Below are positions 18,288-27,626 of a stretch of 64,000 nt of DNA, piece by piece. The stretch is from Pseudomonas azotoformans. GTDB taxonomy: Bacteria > Pseudomonadota > Gammaproteobacteria > Pseudomonadales > Pseudomonadaceae. The stretch is from assembly GCF_001579805.1 (NCBI RefSeq), contig NZ_CP014546.1, forward strand, positions 2,418,001 to 2,482,000, written 5' to 3'. A program made the position numbers and the translations under genes. The notes under the pieces were generated by a model that was given only the letters and a program-made list of their open reading frames with translations, ran no database searches and was not told the origin of the DNA. Each line of letters opens with the position of its first letter. The stretch's first letter is position 1.

Positions 18288-19137
18288 TCAGATACTCAGC
18301 CGCATCGACAAATCCACCGCCTTCACATCCTTGGTCATCGCACCAATCGAGATGTAATCCACCCCGGTCTCCGCAATGGGCAGCAGGGTGCTTTCATTGA
18401 TCCCGCCGCTGGCCTCCAGCTTCGCCTTGCCGCCGTTCAGGCGAACGGCTTCACGCATATCGTCCAGGCTCAGCTCATCGAGCATGATGATATCCGCGCC
18501 CGCCGCCAGCGCTTCGCGCAGTTCATCCAGGCTTTCCACTTCGATTTCCACCGGCTTGCCGGGGGCGATCTTGTGGGCGGCCGTGATCGCCTGGGCAATG
18601 CCGCCGCAGGCCGCGATGTGGTTTTCCTTGATCAGGAACGCGTCATACAAACCGATACGGTGGTTGTGGCAGCCGCCGCAGGTTACGGCGTACTTCTGCG
18701 CCAGGCGCAGCCCCGGCAAGGTTTTGCGGGTGTCCAGCAGCTTGACCTGGGTACTGGCCACAAAATCCGCCAGGAATTGCGCACGGGTGGCGACACCGGA
18801 GAGCAACTGCAGGAAATTCAGCGCGCAGCGTTCGCCGCTCAAGAGTGAACGTGCCGGGCCTTCAAGGTGGAACAGCACCTGGTTGGGGCTGACGCGTTCA
18901 CCGTCGGTCACCTGCCAATGCACCGCGACCCGAGGGTCCAGTTGGCGGAACACCGCATCCACCCAGGCCGTACCGGCGATAACAGCCGTGTCACGGGTAA
19001 TGATGGTGGCCGTGGCCAGCCGTTCGGGCCGGGATCAACTGCGCAGTGATGTCGCCGCTGCCGATATCTTCCAGCAGTGCGCGGCGCACGTTGGCTTCGA
19101 TTTCGGCGGTGAGGTCGGCAAGACGGAGATTCGGCAT
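18288..19137 (-). pseudogene. nadC: quinolinate phosphoribosyltransferase, +1 frameshift near residue 37
   Basis: NadC converts quinolinate and PRPP to nicotinate mononucleotide in de novo NAD synthesis. The start (MPNLRLADL) and 37 residues are in one frame; from there the NadC sequence continues in the next frame to the stop. One extra G in the GGG at 19026-19028 (plus-strand view, GGGCCGGG) explains it: removing it restores 282 residues, the family length. Catalytic motifs such as DTRKT, EIEVES and SGGIN are all intact. A sequence error is more likely than a true loss, because the rest shows no decay. Confidence 0.88.
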
Positions 19138-19328
19138 AACAGGCTCCACAGACAAAGTGCCCCGATTATAGGGGCAGTGCGCGTTCGAACCCAGGCTCAC
19201 CACTCATTTACCGAGCAAAGGCAGAGTTTGCTGGCGCAACCCCCCTCATTTGCAAGATAATCTCGCGCCTTGCAATTGGCGTCATAGCTTTGACGTTCAG
19301 ACCCATACCGCCGTTTCAGGAGGCCAGG

Positions 19329-21452
19329 ATGCACAATGACGGAAAGGTGGTGCCCTTCAACAAGGCGCCCGCCACGCCATCGCCGCTCGCCCGACTGCCG
19401 GTGGTTTTGCTGCAGGTCCGCGACAAGGCGGCGCAACAGTTGCAGCAAGGGCTGCAGGATCTGTTCGATAACGCTGACGACACCTTGTTCGAAATGGCCG
19501 ACAAGGCGCGTAACAACCTCGATCACCATATTTTCTTCGAAGCCATGCGCGACCTGCGCCTCAAGCGCAAGAATTTCGAGCGCGTGTTCATGGAGCGCCT
19601 GTTTGAAGCCTTCGCCAGTCTGGGTCAGGCAGGGCGCGGGGAATTGCAATTGGTGCCGGTGGTGTCCTACGACGCGGCACCGGGCTCATCCAGGGATGAT
19701 CGCGAAAAAGCCGTGGCGCTTGAGGCCATGCTGGGTCGTGTGCGGCACCGTGATGGCCTGGCCCTGGGCCAACTCACCGCGCGCTTGAGCGCGTTGCTCG
19801 GCAACCGCCTGGATGATCGCGAAAACCCCCTGGGGCCTGCACTGTTGTGTGAGTTCTTCCTGCGGGCGGGGCGCAGCCTGGGCGTAGAGATCCGCGTCAA
19901 GCTGATCATGCTCAAGCTGTTTGAAAAATACGTACTCAGTGACGCCGACCAGCTATACGGCGAAGCTAATCGGTTGCTGGTCGCGACCGGTGTGTTGCCT
20001 GAACTCAAAAGCGTACCGTCGCGGCGGCTTGAAGCGCGTGAGTCCCGTGAGCTTCCACGCGAGGAAACCCTGCCGCCCGTTGACGGAAATGGCCAGCAAG
20101 CCTTTGCCGCGCTCCAGCAGTTGCTCACGGTGGTACGCGGTAGCGTGGCGCCGACGCTTGAAGCCAGCGCCGAACCCTTGCCCATCGCCACCCGCGACCT
20201 GCTGCGCCTGCTGTCCCATTTGCAGCAATACGTGCCAGAGCCTGAGGTCGAGGATGATTTCGACCTGCGCAACCAGCTTGAGCAGTTGCTCACGCGCGTC
20301 AGCGTCAAGAGTGGCAAGTCGAGGGTGGTGGAGGAGGCGGACGAAGATGTGATCAACCTGATCGCGCTGCTGTTCGAATTCATCCTCAACGACCGCGCCG
20401 TGCCTGATGCCTTCAAGGCCCTGATCGGTCGCCTGCAGATCCCGATGCTGAAAGTGGCGGTGCTGGACAAGAGCCTCTTCAGTCGCGCCAGTCACCCGGC
20501 GCGGCGTCTGCTCAATGAAGTCGCAACCGCCGCAATGGGCGGCAGCCAGCGCGATCATCTGTACCTGCGCATCGAGCAGGTGGTGCAGCGCTTGCTCAAC
20601 GAATTTGTCGAAGACCCGGCGATATTTTCCCAGCTGCTCGCCGAGTTCAGCGCGTTTACCGCGGATGAGCGGCGGCGCAGCGATTTGCTTGAACAACACA
20701 CCCGTGATGCCGAAGCCGGGCGCGTGCGCACCGAGGCGGCCCGCCAGCGCGTGGCCGATGTGCTGAACAAACGGCTGTTGGGCAAGACCCTGCCGCGTCC
20801 GGTCGTGCAGTTCCTGCAGCAGGCCTGGAGCCAGGTGCTGTTGCTGGCCAGTCTCAAGCATGGCGAGCAGTCGGTGCAGTGGCAGGCGGGGCTGCGCACC
20901 ATGGACGAACTGATCTGGAGCGTTGGCCTGCAACAAGACACCGAAGCCGGGCGCCATCTGCTGGAGCAACTGCCGGGCTTGCTCAAGGCCCTGCGCGACG
21001 GCTTGACCAGCGCCGCGTTCGACCCCTTCAGCACCCGCGAATTTTTTGTGCGCTTGCAAGCCCTGCATGTCCAGGCACCTGAAGGCGTCGACGAGTTGAT
21101 CGAAGTACGTGAGGCGTTTGTGCTGACATCGGCGTCACCCGACCCGGTCAGCGACTTGCCGGACAACGACCCCGACTTGCTTAAAGCCCGAGAACTCAAG
21201 GTGGGGGGATGGGTGGCGTTCGAGGAAAACGAAGCCACTACGTTGCGCTGCCGACTGACGGCGATCATGACGCCGGCCGAGACCTATGTCTTCACCAGTC
21301 GCACGGGGCTCAAGGTGATGGAGAAAAGTGCCGGCCAACTGGCATTGGCGTTCAAGCGTGGCGTCCTGCATGCCCTGGACGATGGCCCCCTGTTCGAGCG
21401 CGCACTGGCCGCTGTGGTGAGCAAGCTGCGTCAACTCAATCACGGCAAGTGA
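19329..21452 (+). CDS. DUF1631 family protein
   Basis: A 707-residue soluble protein of the DUF1631 family, rich in helices and in Arg/Glu/Leu, with no signal peptide. The C-terminal part (about 640-700) resembles a PilZ-like beta domain: GGWVAFEENEATTLRCRL, then KVMEKSAGQLALAF. The family's role is unknown. The start is the ATG of MHNDGK, six bases after AGGAGG. The ampD gene follows 61 bases downstream. Confidence 0.85.
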   Translation: MHNDGKVVPFNKAPATPSPLARLPVVLLQVRDKAAQQLQQGLQDLFDNADDTLFEMADKARNNLDHHIFFEAMRDLRLKRKNFERVFMERLFEAFASLGQAGRGELQLVPVVSYDAAPGSSRDDREKAVALEAMLGRVRHRDGLALGQLTARLSALLGNRLDDRENPLGPALLCEFFLRAGRSLGVEIRVKLIMLKLFEKYVLSDADQLYGEANRLLVATGVLPELKSVPSRRLEARESRELPREETLPPVDGNGQQAFAALQQLLTVVRGSVAPTLEASAEPLPIATRDLLRLLSHLQQYVPEPEVEDDFDLRNQLEQLLTRVSVKSGKSRVVEEADEDVINLIALLFEFILNDRAVPDAFKALIGRLQIPMLKVAVLDKSLFSRASHPARRLLNEVATAAMGGSQRDHLYLRIEQVVQRLLNEFVEDPAIFSQLLAEFSAFTADERRRSDLLEQHTRDAEAGRVRTEAARQRVADVLNKRLLGKTLPRPVVQFLQQAWSQVLLLASLKHGEQSVQWQAGLRTMDELIWSVGLQQDTEAGRHLLEQLPGLLKALRDGLTSAAFDPFSTREFFVRLQALHVQAPEGVDELIEVREAFVLTSASPDPVSDLPDNDPDLLKARELKVGGWVAFEENEATTLRCRLTAIMTPAETYVFTSRTGLKVMEKSAGQLALAFKRGVLHALDDGPLFERALAAVVSKLRQLNHGK

Positions 21453-21513
21453 TCGCAACCTGAGGGTCGAACGCGGCATACTGGTCACACGTTGTCTCGT
21501 TAAAGGAACCTGT

Positions 21514-22077
21514 ATGCAGTTGGACCCCACCAGCGGTTGGTGCCAGGGCATCCGTCATTGCCCTTCACCCAACTTCAACGAGCGCCCCGCCGGCGAAATC
21601 TCACTGTTGGTGGTGCATAACATCAGCCTGCCACCGGCGCAGTTCGCCACCGGTAAAGTGCAGGAGTTTTTCCAGAATCGCTTGGATGTCACGGAACATC
21701 CCTACTTTGAAGGGATTGCCGACTTACGGGTGTCTGCGCATTTTCTGATTGAGCGTGACGGTGCGGTGACGCAGTTTGTGTCCTGTCTCGACCGGGCCTG
21801 GCATGCCGGGATCTCGCAATTCGAGGGGCGGGAAACCTGCAATGACTTTTCCCTGGGGGTGGAGCTCGAAGGCACGGACGACCAGCCGTTCACTGACGCT
21901 CAATATGCGTCATTGATCGACCTGACCCGCCAGTTGCTGGCGGCTTACCCCGGCATCACGCCCCAGCGCATTTGTGGTCACAGCGATATCGCTCCGGGTC
22001 GCAAGACCGATCCCGGCCCGGCTTTTGATTGGACGCGCTTTCGCAGCGCCCTGCAGGATGGAGGACACGCACGATGA
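21514..22077 (+). CDS. ampD: AmpD 1,6-anhydro-N-acetylmuramyl-L-alanine amidase
   Basis: A 187-residue cytoplasmic zinc amidase that recycles peptidoglycan by removing the peptide from anhydromuropeptides. Zinc ligands H35, H156 and D166 and the catalytic E117 and K164 are visible. Loss of AmpD raises the AmpR inducers and derepresses the AmpC beta-lactamase in pseudomonads, but ampR-ampC are not in this window. The stop overlaps the ampE start (ATGA). Confidence 0.96.
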   Translation: MQLDPTSGWCQGIRHCPSPNFNERPAGEISLLVVHNISLPPAQFATGKVQEFFQNRLDVTEHPYFEGIADLRVSAHFLIERDGAVTQFVSCLDRAWHAGISQFEGRETCNDFSLGVELEGTDDQPFTDAQYASLIDLTRQLLAAYPGITPQRICGHSDIAPGRKTDPGPAFDWTRFRSALQDGGHAR

Positions 22078-22910
22078 GTTTCCTGGTGTTGGTGCTGGCG
22101 GTCTGGATCGAGAAATTTTCGGCCCTGCGCCAGCGGTTGCAGCGTGATGGGGGTTGGCTGCGGGAACTGGCCAAGCTGGAATCGAACCCGCGCATGGGCA
22201 AGCAGCCCTGGTTGATCCTGGCATTGCTGGTGTTGTTGCCGGTCGCGTTGCTGGCGTTGTTGCTGTTGGTGTTGGAGCCGGTGGCTTACGGGCTGTTGGC
22301 ACTGCCGGTGCACTTGCTGGTGGTGATCTACAGCCTGGGCCGTGGTGATCTGCTCGCCGGGCTGGGCCCCTTTCGCGATGCCTGGCGACGGGGCGACCTG
22401 CAAGCCGCCGAACACGTGGCTGAGCGTGACTTGAACCTGAGCGCCGACAGTGGCGAACAATTGCTCGAGCGCGTCCAGGGCCATCTGTTGTGGCAGGCCT
22501 ACCAAAGCTTTTTTGCCGTGATTTTCTGGTACTTCCTGTTGGGCCCTGTGGCTGCGTTGGCTTACCGCCTGCTCGCACTGGCCAGTGAACACAGCAGGAA
22601 CCCTCTGGTGGCTGAGCGAGCCGGGCAACTGCGCCACGCATTTGACTGGCTGCCGGTGCGCCTGCTGGCGGCCAGTTTTGCCCTGGTGGGTAACTTCGTC
22701 GCGGTCGGCCGTGTGATGCTCCACGAACTGCTGAGCTGGGACATCAGCGCTGCCCAACTGGTGGAAAAAGTTGGCCTGGTCGCCGCTGAAATCCCGCCTC
22801 CAGCGGTCGGCCCCGATGGCATCAACAGCCTGGACCGACTGTGGGAGCTTCTGCTGCGCGCGGCGGTGTTGTGGTATGCCGGGTTTGCGATCTGGACGGT
22901 ACTGCCCTGA
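22074..22910 (+). CDS. ampE: AmpE inner-membrane regulatory protein
   Basis: A 278-residue membrane protein with about four hydrophobic segments (near 40-85, 140-165, 195-220 and the C-terminus). It belongs to the CobD/AmpE-like family and is coupled to ampD by a four-base overlap. It has been proposed as a sensory transducer in beta-lactamase induction, but its molecular role is unclear. Confidence 0.92.
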   Translation: MSFLVLVLAVWIEKFSALRQRLQRDGGWLRELAKLESNPRMGKQPWLILALLVLLPVALLALLLLVLEPVAYGLLALPVHLLVVIYSLGRGDLLAGLGPFRDAWRRGDLQAAEHVAERDLNLSADSGEQLLERVQGHLLWQAYQSFFAVIFWYFLLGPVAALAYRLLALASEHSRNPLVAERAGQLRHAFDWLPVRLLAASFALVGNFVAVGRVMLHELLSWDISAAQLVEKVGLVAAEIPPPAVGPDGINSLDRLWELLLRAAVLWYAGFAIWTVLP

Positions 22911-23023
22911 CGGCTGATCTCATTAACCTTAAGTTACAAAACTCCCTTTCAAATTGAGCTATACAGATGCTGGCTAACTGCCGCCCTGCGCCTCAATAAA
23001 AATAAAAGAAAGGGAGTTCACCT

Positions 23024-25054
23024 GTGAAGAGCTTGCTCTATCCCGCCGTCGCGCTGATGAATCGCCTGAGCTTCGGCATGAAGTTCAGCCTGATCAGCGT
23101 GTTGTTCCTGCTGCCGATGCTGGCGACCAACTATTACCTGGTGCGTGATTCGTGGCGTGAATTCCAGGGCACACGCGTCGAGCTGCAAAGCCTCGACCTG
23201 CTCGGCAGCAGCCTGGCCCTGCGCCGCGACCTGGAAACCCTCAACAACCAGGTGCAGATCAACGCCACGTTGGGCCAGTCCGGTAAGGCGGGCGACCTTG
23301 AGGGCAAGATCAGCGCTTTGGAACACAGCGTGCTGAACCGCCTGCAAAGCCTCAACGCCATGACGACCGAACCCGAGCAAATCGCCGCTTTTGACGCCAA
23401 GCGCGACGAGTTGATCGCTGCCTTCAAGGCCCAACAGCAGGAAACCTCGCTGCTGAGCAAAAGTGCCCTGATCGGCAAGTTGCTCAACAAGGCGCAGATG
23501 CTCAGCCAGATCATCGCCAGCCAGTCCGGCTTGAGTCGCGACTCCCAAAGCGACCTGCGCCAACTCAGTGAACTGATCACCAGCGTGACCCCGCAAGTCA
23601 CCCAGACCCTGGGCGAAGGCCGGGCAATGGGCGCGTATTCCCTGGGCCAGGGCTTTCTCAACTCGTCGTCCAGCACACGCTTTGACGAGCTGTTGCAGCA
23701 ATTGGAAAAACTCCAGGCCGAGTATGGCTTGAAGTTGCAGGATGCCTTGGGCTCCAGCAAAGCCGCGCACGCGGCCCTCGACAGCCTGGCCAAGGCCAGC
23801 AATGCCAGCCTCAAGCATGCCGCCGAGTTGTTTGAAGAACAGGTAGTGATGGCCGAAACCCTCGACGCGCCCTGGCAGGGCTTTTACGACAATGTCAGCC
23901 GCTTGATGGCCCAGACCTACCAGTTGGATGACGCCACGCTGACCTTTCTCGGGCAACAGTTGGAACAGCGCCTGGCACAAAACCGCACGCACATGGTGGT
24001 GCTGGTCTCGGCCCTGAGCGCGGTGTTCCTGTTGATTTTCTACCTGTACGCAGGCTTCTACGCGTCCACGCGCACCACGCTGCGGCGTCTGGGCGCGATG
24101 ATGGATAAGGTGGCGGCCGGTGACATGACCGTCACCTTTGTTGCCCATAGCCGCGATGAGTTGGGTGACCTGGGCCAGGTATTCAACGGCACCGTGGCGA
24201 AGATCCATGACTTGATCGAGCGCGTCGGACACACCGTCAGCCAGGTCGAGTTACAGGCCGGGCAGGTGGAGACGGTCTCGGCCCAGAGCAATCAGGCCGT
24301 TTCCGGGCAACGCACGCAGATCGAGCAGGTGGCGACGGCCATGAACCAGATGTCGTCCACCGCCCAGGAAGTTGCGCGCAGTGCGGCGGCGGCGGTGAGC
24401 AGTGCCCACAGCGTCAACGACGAAACCGTCAGCGGCCGTGGCCTGGTGCAGTCGCAGCAGGGCAGCATTGCGCGACTCGCCACGGAGATCGATCAGTCGG
24501 TGCGGGTGATCAACCAACTGGCCACCGACAGCCAGTCCATCAGCAGCGTGTTGGAAGTGATCAAGAGCATTGCCGAACAAACCAACCTGCTGGCACTCAA
24601 TGCGGCCATCGAGGCCGCGCGGGCCGGCGAGCAAGGGCGTGGGTTTGCGGTGGTGGCGGACGAGGTGCGTACCCTGGCACGACGCACCCAGCACTCCACC
24701 GAGGAAATCGAGCAGATGATCAGCCGCTTGCACAGCGGCGTGGCGGCGGCCGTGAAGGCCATGGGCAGCAGCCATGAAATGGCCAGTGGCACCGTGGGCC
24801 AGTCGGAAAAGGTCCAGCAAGCCCTGGAAAACATCCTCGCTGCCGTAGGGATGATCGTCGATCAGAACCAGCAAATTGCCGCCGCCGTGGAGCAGCAAAC
24901 CGCCGTCGCCCACGATATCGACCAGAACATCGTTGAGATCAATCGGGCTGGCGAACATGCCGCCCAAGGCGCACATCAGACCGAAGCGGCGAGCCGACAG
25001 CTGTCGATGCAGGTGATCGAGTTGAAGCAATTGATCGGCGCGTTCCGCGTGTAA
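23024..25054 (+). CDS. methyl-accepting chemotaxis protein
   Basis: A 676-residue transmembrane chemoreceptor: first membrane helix at about 19-41, a long helical periplasmic domain with no PAS or Cache motif that I recognise (42-322), a second helix at about 324-347, HAMP (about 348-400) and the signalling hairpin. The conserved tip, starting [18 protein letters not shown], lies near residue 516. The start is a GTG with AGGGAG upstream. The ligand is unknown. No chemotaxis genes lie beside it. Confidence 0.94.
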   Translation: MKSLLYPAVALMNRLSFGMKFSLISVLFLLPMLATNYYLVRDSWREFQGTRVELQSLDLLGSSLALRRDLETLNNQVQINATLGQSGKAGDLEGKISALEHSVLNRLQSLNAMTTEPEQIAAFDAKRDELIAAFKAQQQETSLLSKSALIGKLLNKAQMLSQIIASQSGLSRDSQSDLRQLSELITSVTPQVTQTLGEGRAMGAYSLGQGFLNSSSSTRFDELLQQLEKLQAEYGLKLQDALGSSKAAHAALDSLAKASNASLKHAAELFEEQVVMAETLDAPWQGFYDNVSRLMAQTYQLDDATLTFLGQQLEQRLAQNRTHMVVLVSALSAVFLLIFYLYAGFYASTRTTLRRLGAMMDKVAAGDMTVTFVAHSRDELGDLGQVFNGTVAKIHDLIERVGHTVSQVELQAGQVETVSAQSNQAVSGQRTQIEQVATAMNQMSSTAQEVARSAAAAVSSAHSVNDETVSGRGLVQSQQGSIARLATEIDQSVRVINQLATDSQSISSVLEVIKSIAEQTNLLALNAAIEAARAGEQGRGFAVVADEVRTLARRTQHSTEEIEQMISRLHSGVAAAVKAMGSSHEMASGTVGQSEKVQQALENILAAVGMIVDQNQQIAAAVEQQTAVAHDIDQNIVEINRAGEHAAQGAHQTEAASRQLSMQVIELKQLIGAFRV

Positions 25055-25180
25055 GATCAGAATGTAGGATTTGTCGTTTGCTGGCGTGGTGCTCGTCCTG
25101 ATTTCGCTGCGTCTCTTTTCTGGGGTTTTGAATGGGGGAAAATTGTTTCACTCGATTTCAAGTCCTGGGGAGGCACAGCG

Positions 25181-25612
25181 ATGAACGCTGTAATCGGCAT
25201 CAAGGGGCACTGCGCCCATTGCGACATCACCTTTAATCTCAAGCCTTGGCAACTGAACGCCATTGCCATCGAAGAACCGTTCGATTGCCCGTACTGCCAG
25301 TGGATCTTGCAGTTGAACTGCCCTCGGCAATTGCGCCAATTCAGGTCGCTAGACCATTGGGCACTGGTGCGCCCGAGCATGGTGGTATTGACCTGCACGG
25401 CACTCATCGTGGCACTGGTGACGGAGTGGGTGGGGCTGATCAGTGTGATCGGCCAATTCAACATTTCGCTGATCGTGCTGCTGGTGCATTTCCTGGTGCT
25501 GCGATATGCCCGCTATCGTCAGCGGATAACGCTGGAGCTGCAAGTGGTCTCGCCTTCTCTACCAATTGAACAGCTCGCACCCATTGCGTGTGCTCGCCTC
25601 GGCCAGCAATAG
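25181..25612 (+). CDS. zinc-ribbon membrane protein of unknown function
   Basis: A 143-residue protein with two CxxC motifs near the N-terminus (CAHC at 11-14 and CPYC at 36-39), suggesting a zinc ribbon, then two hydrophobic helices (about 67-85 and 90-108) and a basic tail. It overlaps the convergent tatD gene by 54 bases, tail to tail. The coding potential and the ordered domain layout support a real gene. I do not recognise the family. Confidence 0.65.
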   Translation: MNAVIGIKGHCAHCDITFNLKPWQLNAIAIEEPFDCPYCQWILQLNCPRQLRQFRSLDHWALVRPSMVVLTCTALIVALVTEWVGLISVIGQFNISLIVLLVHFLVLRYARYRQRITLELQVVSPSLPIEQLAPIACARLGQQ

Positions 25613-26335
25613 AGGGCTGGTATTCATGCGCTCGGCGAGCGCGGTGCAGATGTCCGGCAGGTGTTCGGGGCTGTTGCGTTGGCCGGGGTGCATCGCGGGC
25701 GCCATATCCGGTGAGTCGGTTTCCAGTACCACCGCGTCCAGCGGCAGGTGGGCCAGCACCTTGTGCATGCGCAGGGCTTGAGGCCAGGTCGCCGCGCCGC
25801 CCAAGCCCAGTTTGAAGCCGAGCTTGATGTATTCGTGGGCTTCTTCACGGCTGCCGGCGAACGCATGGATGATGCCGCCACGGGGCAGGCGAATGCGCTT
25901 GAGGGTTGCAATTACGGCGGCGTGGCTGCGACGCACGTGCAGAAGCGCCGGCAGTTGGAAGTCCACCGCCAGTTTCAGTTGTGCTTCGAACAGGCTTTGT
26001 TGGCGTTCGCGGTCCAGCTGTTCGAGAAAGTAATCCAAGCCGATTTCGCCCACGGCGCACAGTTGCCGGTGGCCGTGCAGGCGGGTCAGCCAGTCGCCCA
26101 GTTCCGTCAGGTCGGCGGGGCGATGGTCATCGAGGTACACCGGGTGCAGGCCAAAGGCAGCGAACAAGCCTTCGTCCGCTTGCACCAGGTCCCACAACCG
26201 CTGCCAATTTTGCTGATACACCCCCAATACCACCATGCGTCGTACGCCCAGTGCCCGGCTGTGAGCGAGGACTTCCCGGCGATCGCTGTCGAAGTCCGGA
26301 AAGTCCAAATGGGTGTGGGTGTCGATCAACTCCAC
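25559..26335 (-). CDS. TatD-family metal-dependent hydrolase
   Basis: A 258-residue TIM-barrel protein of the TatD DNase family: metal ligands in the N-terminal DTHTHLDF, E in GEIGLDY, a mid-protein H in LLHVR, IIHAF, and the terminal ETDSP. Family members are 3'-5' exonucleases or deacylases; closest in style are the YjjV-like members. It lies just after cra on the same strand, three bases from it, and could share its transcript. Confidence 0.88.
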   Translation of the reverse strand: MELIDTHTHLDFPDFDSDRREVLAHSRALGVRRMVVLGVYQQNWQRLWDLVQADEGLFAAFGLHPVYLDDHRPADLTELGDWLTRLHGHRQLCAVGEIGLDYFLEQLDRERQQSLFEAQLKLAVDFQLPALLHVRRSHAAVIATLKRIRLPRGGIIHAFAGSREEAHEYIKLGFKLGLGGAATWPQALRMHKVLAHLPLDAVVLETDSPDMAPAMHPGQRNSPEHLPDICTALAERMNTSPLLLAEASTRNGCELFNW

Positions 26336-26337
26336 GC

Positions 26338-27333
26338 TCAGGTCTCGCGAATGCGCTGCTTGAACGTCCGGCCGATGGCATGCACGCCGGGCTGGTACTG
26401 TTCTTCTTCAATCGCGGCCAGGGCCAGGCGCAGTGCGGTCTCGGCGATCAGTTGATGTTGCTGGGCCATGGCGTTGACCGGCAGCGGCAGGAAGTCCAGC
26501 AACTGGGTATCACCAAAGGTGCCCAGGCGCAGCGGTCGTGATTTGAGCGGGAAGTCATGCAAGGCGTCGAACACGCCTTGCAGCAGTACGTAGGACGTGG
26601 TCACCAGCGCGTCAGGCAAATGCCCCAGTTGCTGCAGAAGTTGCTCCATCAACTGTCGGCCACAATCGCGACTGAAGGCTTCACCGTGTTCGACGATCAC
26701 TTCACCGGTGAACCCTTCGAGGGCCTCGCGGAAACCGGCGGCACGTTCCTGGCTGATGCTCAGCTCGGGCCGCGCACCGATCAGCACGATCTGCTTGGGC
26801 AATGGCTGCAACAGACTGCTGGTCAATTGCTGGCACGCCTGGCGGTCGTCGCTGACCACCGAGCAGAATTGATCCGCGCCCATCACCCGGTCGATGGCAA
26901 TCACTGGCAGCCCCTTGGCCTGCAGCTCGCGGTAACTGTCATCGCTGGCCGGCAGGCAGCTGGCGACAAACAGCGCATCACAGCGCCGGGCGCGGAACAG
27001 TTGCAGCAGTTGGCGTTCGCTGTCGGCGTCATCGTCGGAGCTGGCGATCAGCAGTTGATAGCCACGTGCCCGAGCCCCTTGCTCCAGGAGCTTGGCGATG
27101 CGTGCATAACTGGGGTTTTCCAGGTCGGGCAGGATAAAGCCCAAGGTGCGCGTGTGCCGACTGCGCAGCCCGGCGGCCTGGGGGTTGGGGGTAAAGCCAT
27201 GGGCTTCGACCACGGCGCGCACCCGCTCGACGGTGGCGCTGCTGATGCGTTGCTGTTCAGCCTTGCCATTGATGACGTAGCTGGCGGTGGTCACGGACAC
27301 ACCGGCGAGACGGGCGATATCACTGAGTTTCAA
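26338..27333 (-). CDS. cra: Cra (FruR) fructose catabolism repressor
   Basis: A 331-residue LacI-family regulator with an N-terminal helix-turn-helix (SDIARLAGVSVTTASYVING, about 3-22) and a periplasmic-binding-like effector domain. In P. putida Cra represses fruBKA and is released by fructose-1-phosphate. I choose the TTG at 27333 (protein then begins MKLSDIARLAG, as in other pseudomonads) with AAGGA nine bases upstream; the longer reading adds 29 residues of non-conserved sequence. It is divergent from fruBKA. Confidence 0.92.
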   Translation of the reverse strand: MKLSDIARLAGVSVTTASYVINGKAEQQRISSATVERVRAVVEAHGFTPNPQAAGLRSRHTRTLGFILPDLENPSYARIAKLLEQGARARGYQLLIASSDDDADSERQLLQLFRARRCDALFVASCLPASDDSYRELQAKGLPVIAIDRVMGADQFCSVVSDDRQACQQLTSSLLQPLPKQIVLIGARPELSISQERAAGFREALEGFTGEVIVEHGEAFSRDCGRQLMEQLLQQLGHLPDALVTTSYVLLQGVFDALHDFPLKSRPLRLGTFGDTQLLDFLPLPVNAMAQQHQLIAETALRLALAAIEEEQYQPGVHAIGRTFKQRIRET

Positions 27334-27378
27334 ACCGGGATTTCCTTGTTTTCTGGAGCTTGCCCCGACATTTTCTCC

Positions 27379-27392
27379 AATCGTAACCGATT
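27379..27392. promoter_or_regulatory. inverted repeat AATCG-N4-CGATT upstream of cra
   Basis: A perfect five-base inverted repeat with a four-base centre, about 46 bases before the cra start on the minus strand. It differs from the Cra operator at 27479 and might be an operator for another regulator or a secondary Cra site. This is inference from position and symmetry only. Confidence 0.35.
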
Positions 27393-27478
27393 CCTGTACA
27401 CGACCAATGTCCTGGCTCAAGCGCCGAGTGGTTCTTCAAGGATGCGCAATTAACGCGTAGTCTTCCACAAACTATAGA

Positions 27479-27490
27479 TTAAACGTTTCA
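27479..27490. promoter_or_regulatory. Cra operator TTAAACGTTTCA
   Basis: The 12-base sequence TTAAACGTTTCA is exactly the operator I recall for P. putida Cra between cra and fruB. It lies 137 bases upstream of fruB and 145 bases upstream of cra. Binding would repress fruBKA until fructose-1-phosphate accumulates. A candidate promoter, TTTACA-N17-TACCTA, lies nearer to fruB at 27569-27597. Confidence 0.85.
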
Positions 27491-27626
27491 GCCAGCGTAT
27501 TTTTACGACGTTCGCGACTGAGTGGCTACTGCCAATTGACTGCTCAGTCAGTAAAACCTGAACACCCTTTACACTGTTTGTTTAAAACAATACCTAGTGC
27601 GCCACTGCACTAACTAGGAGAACGGC

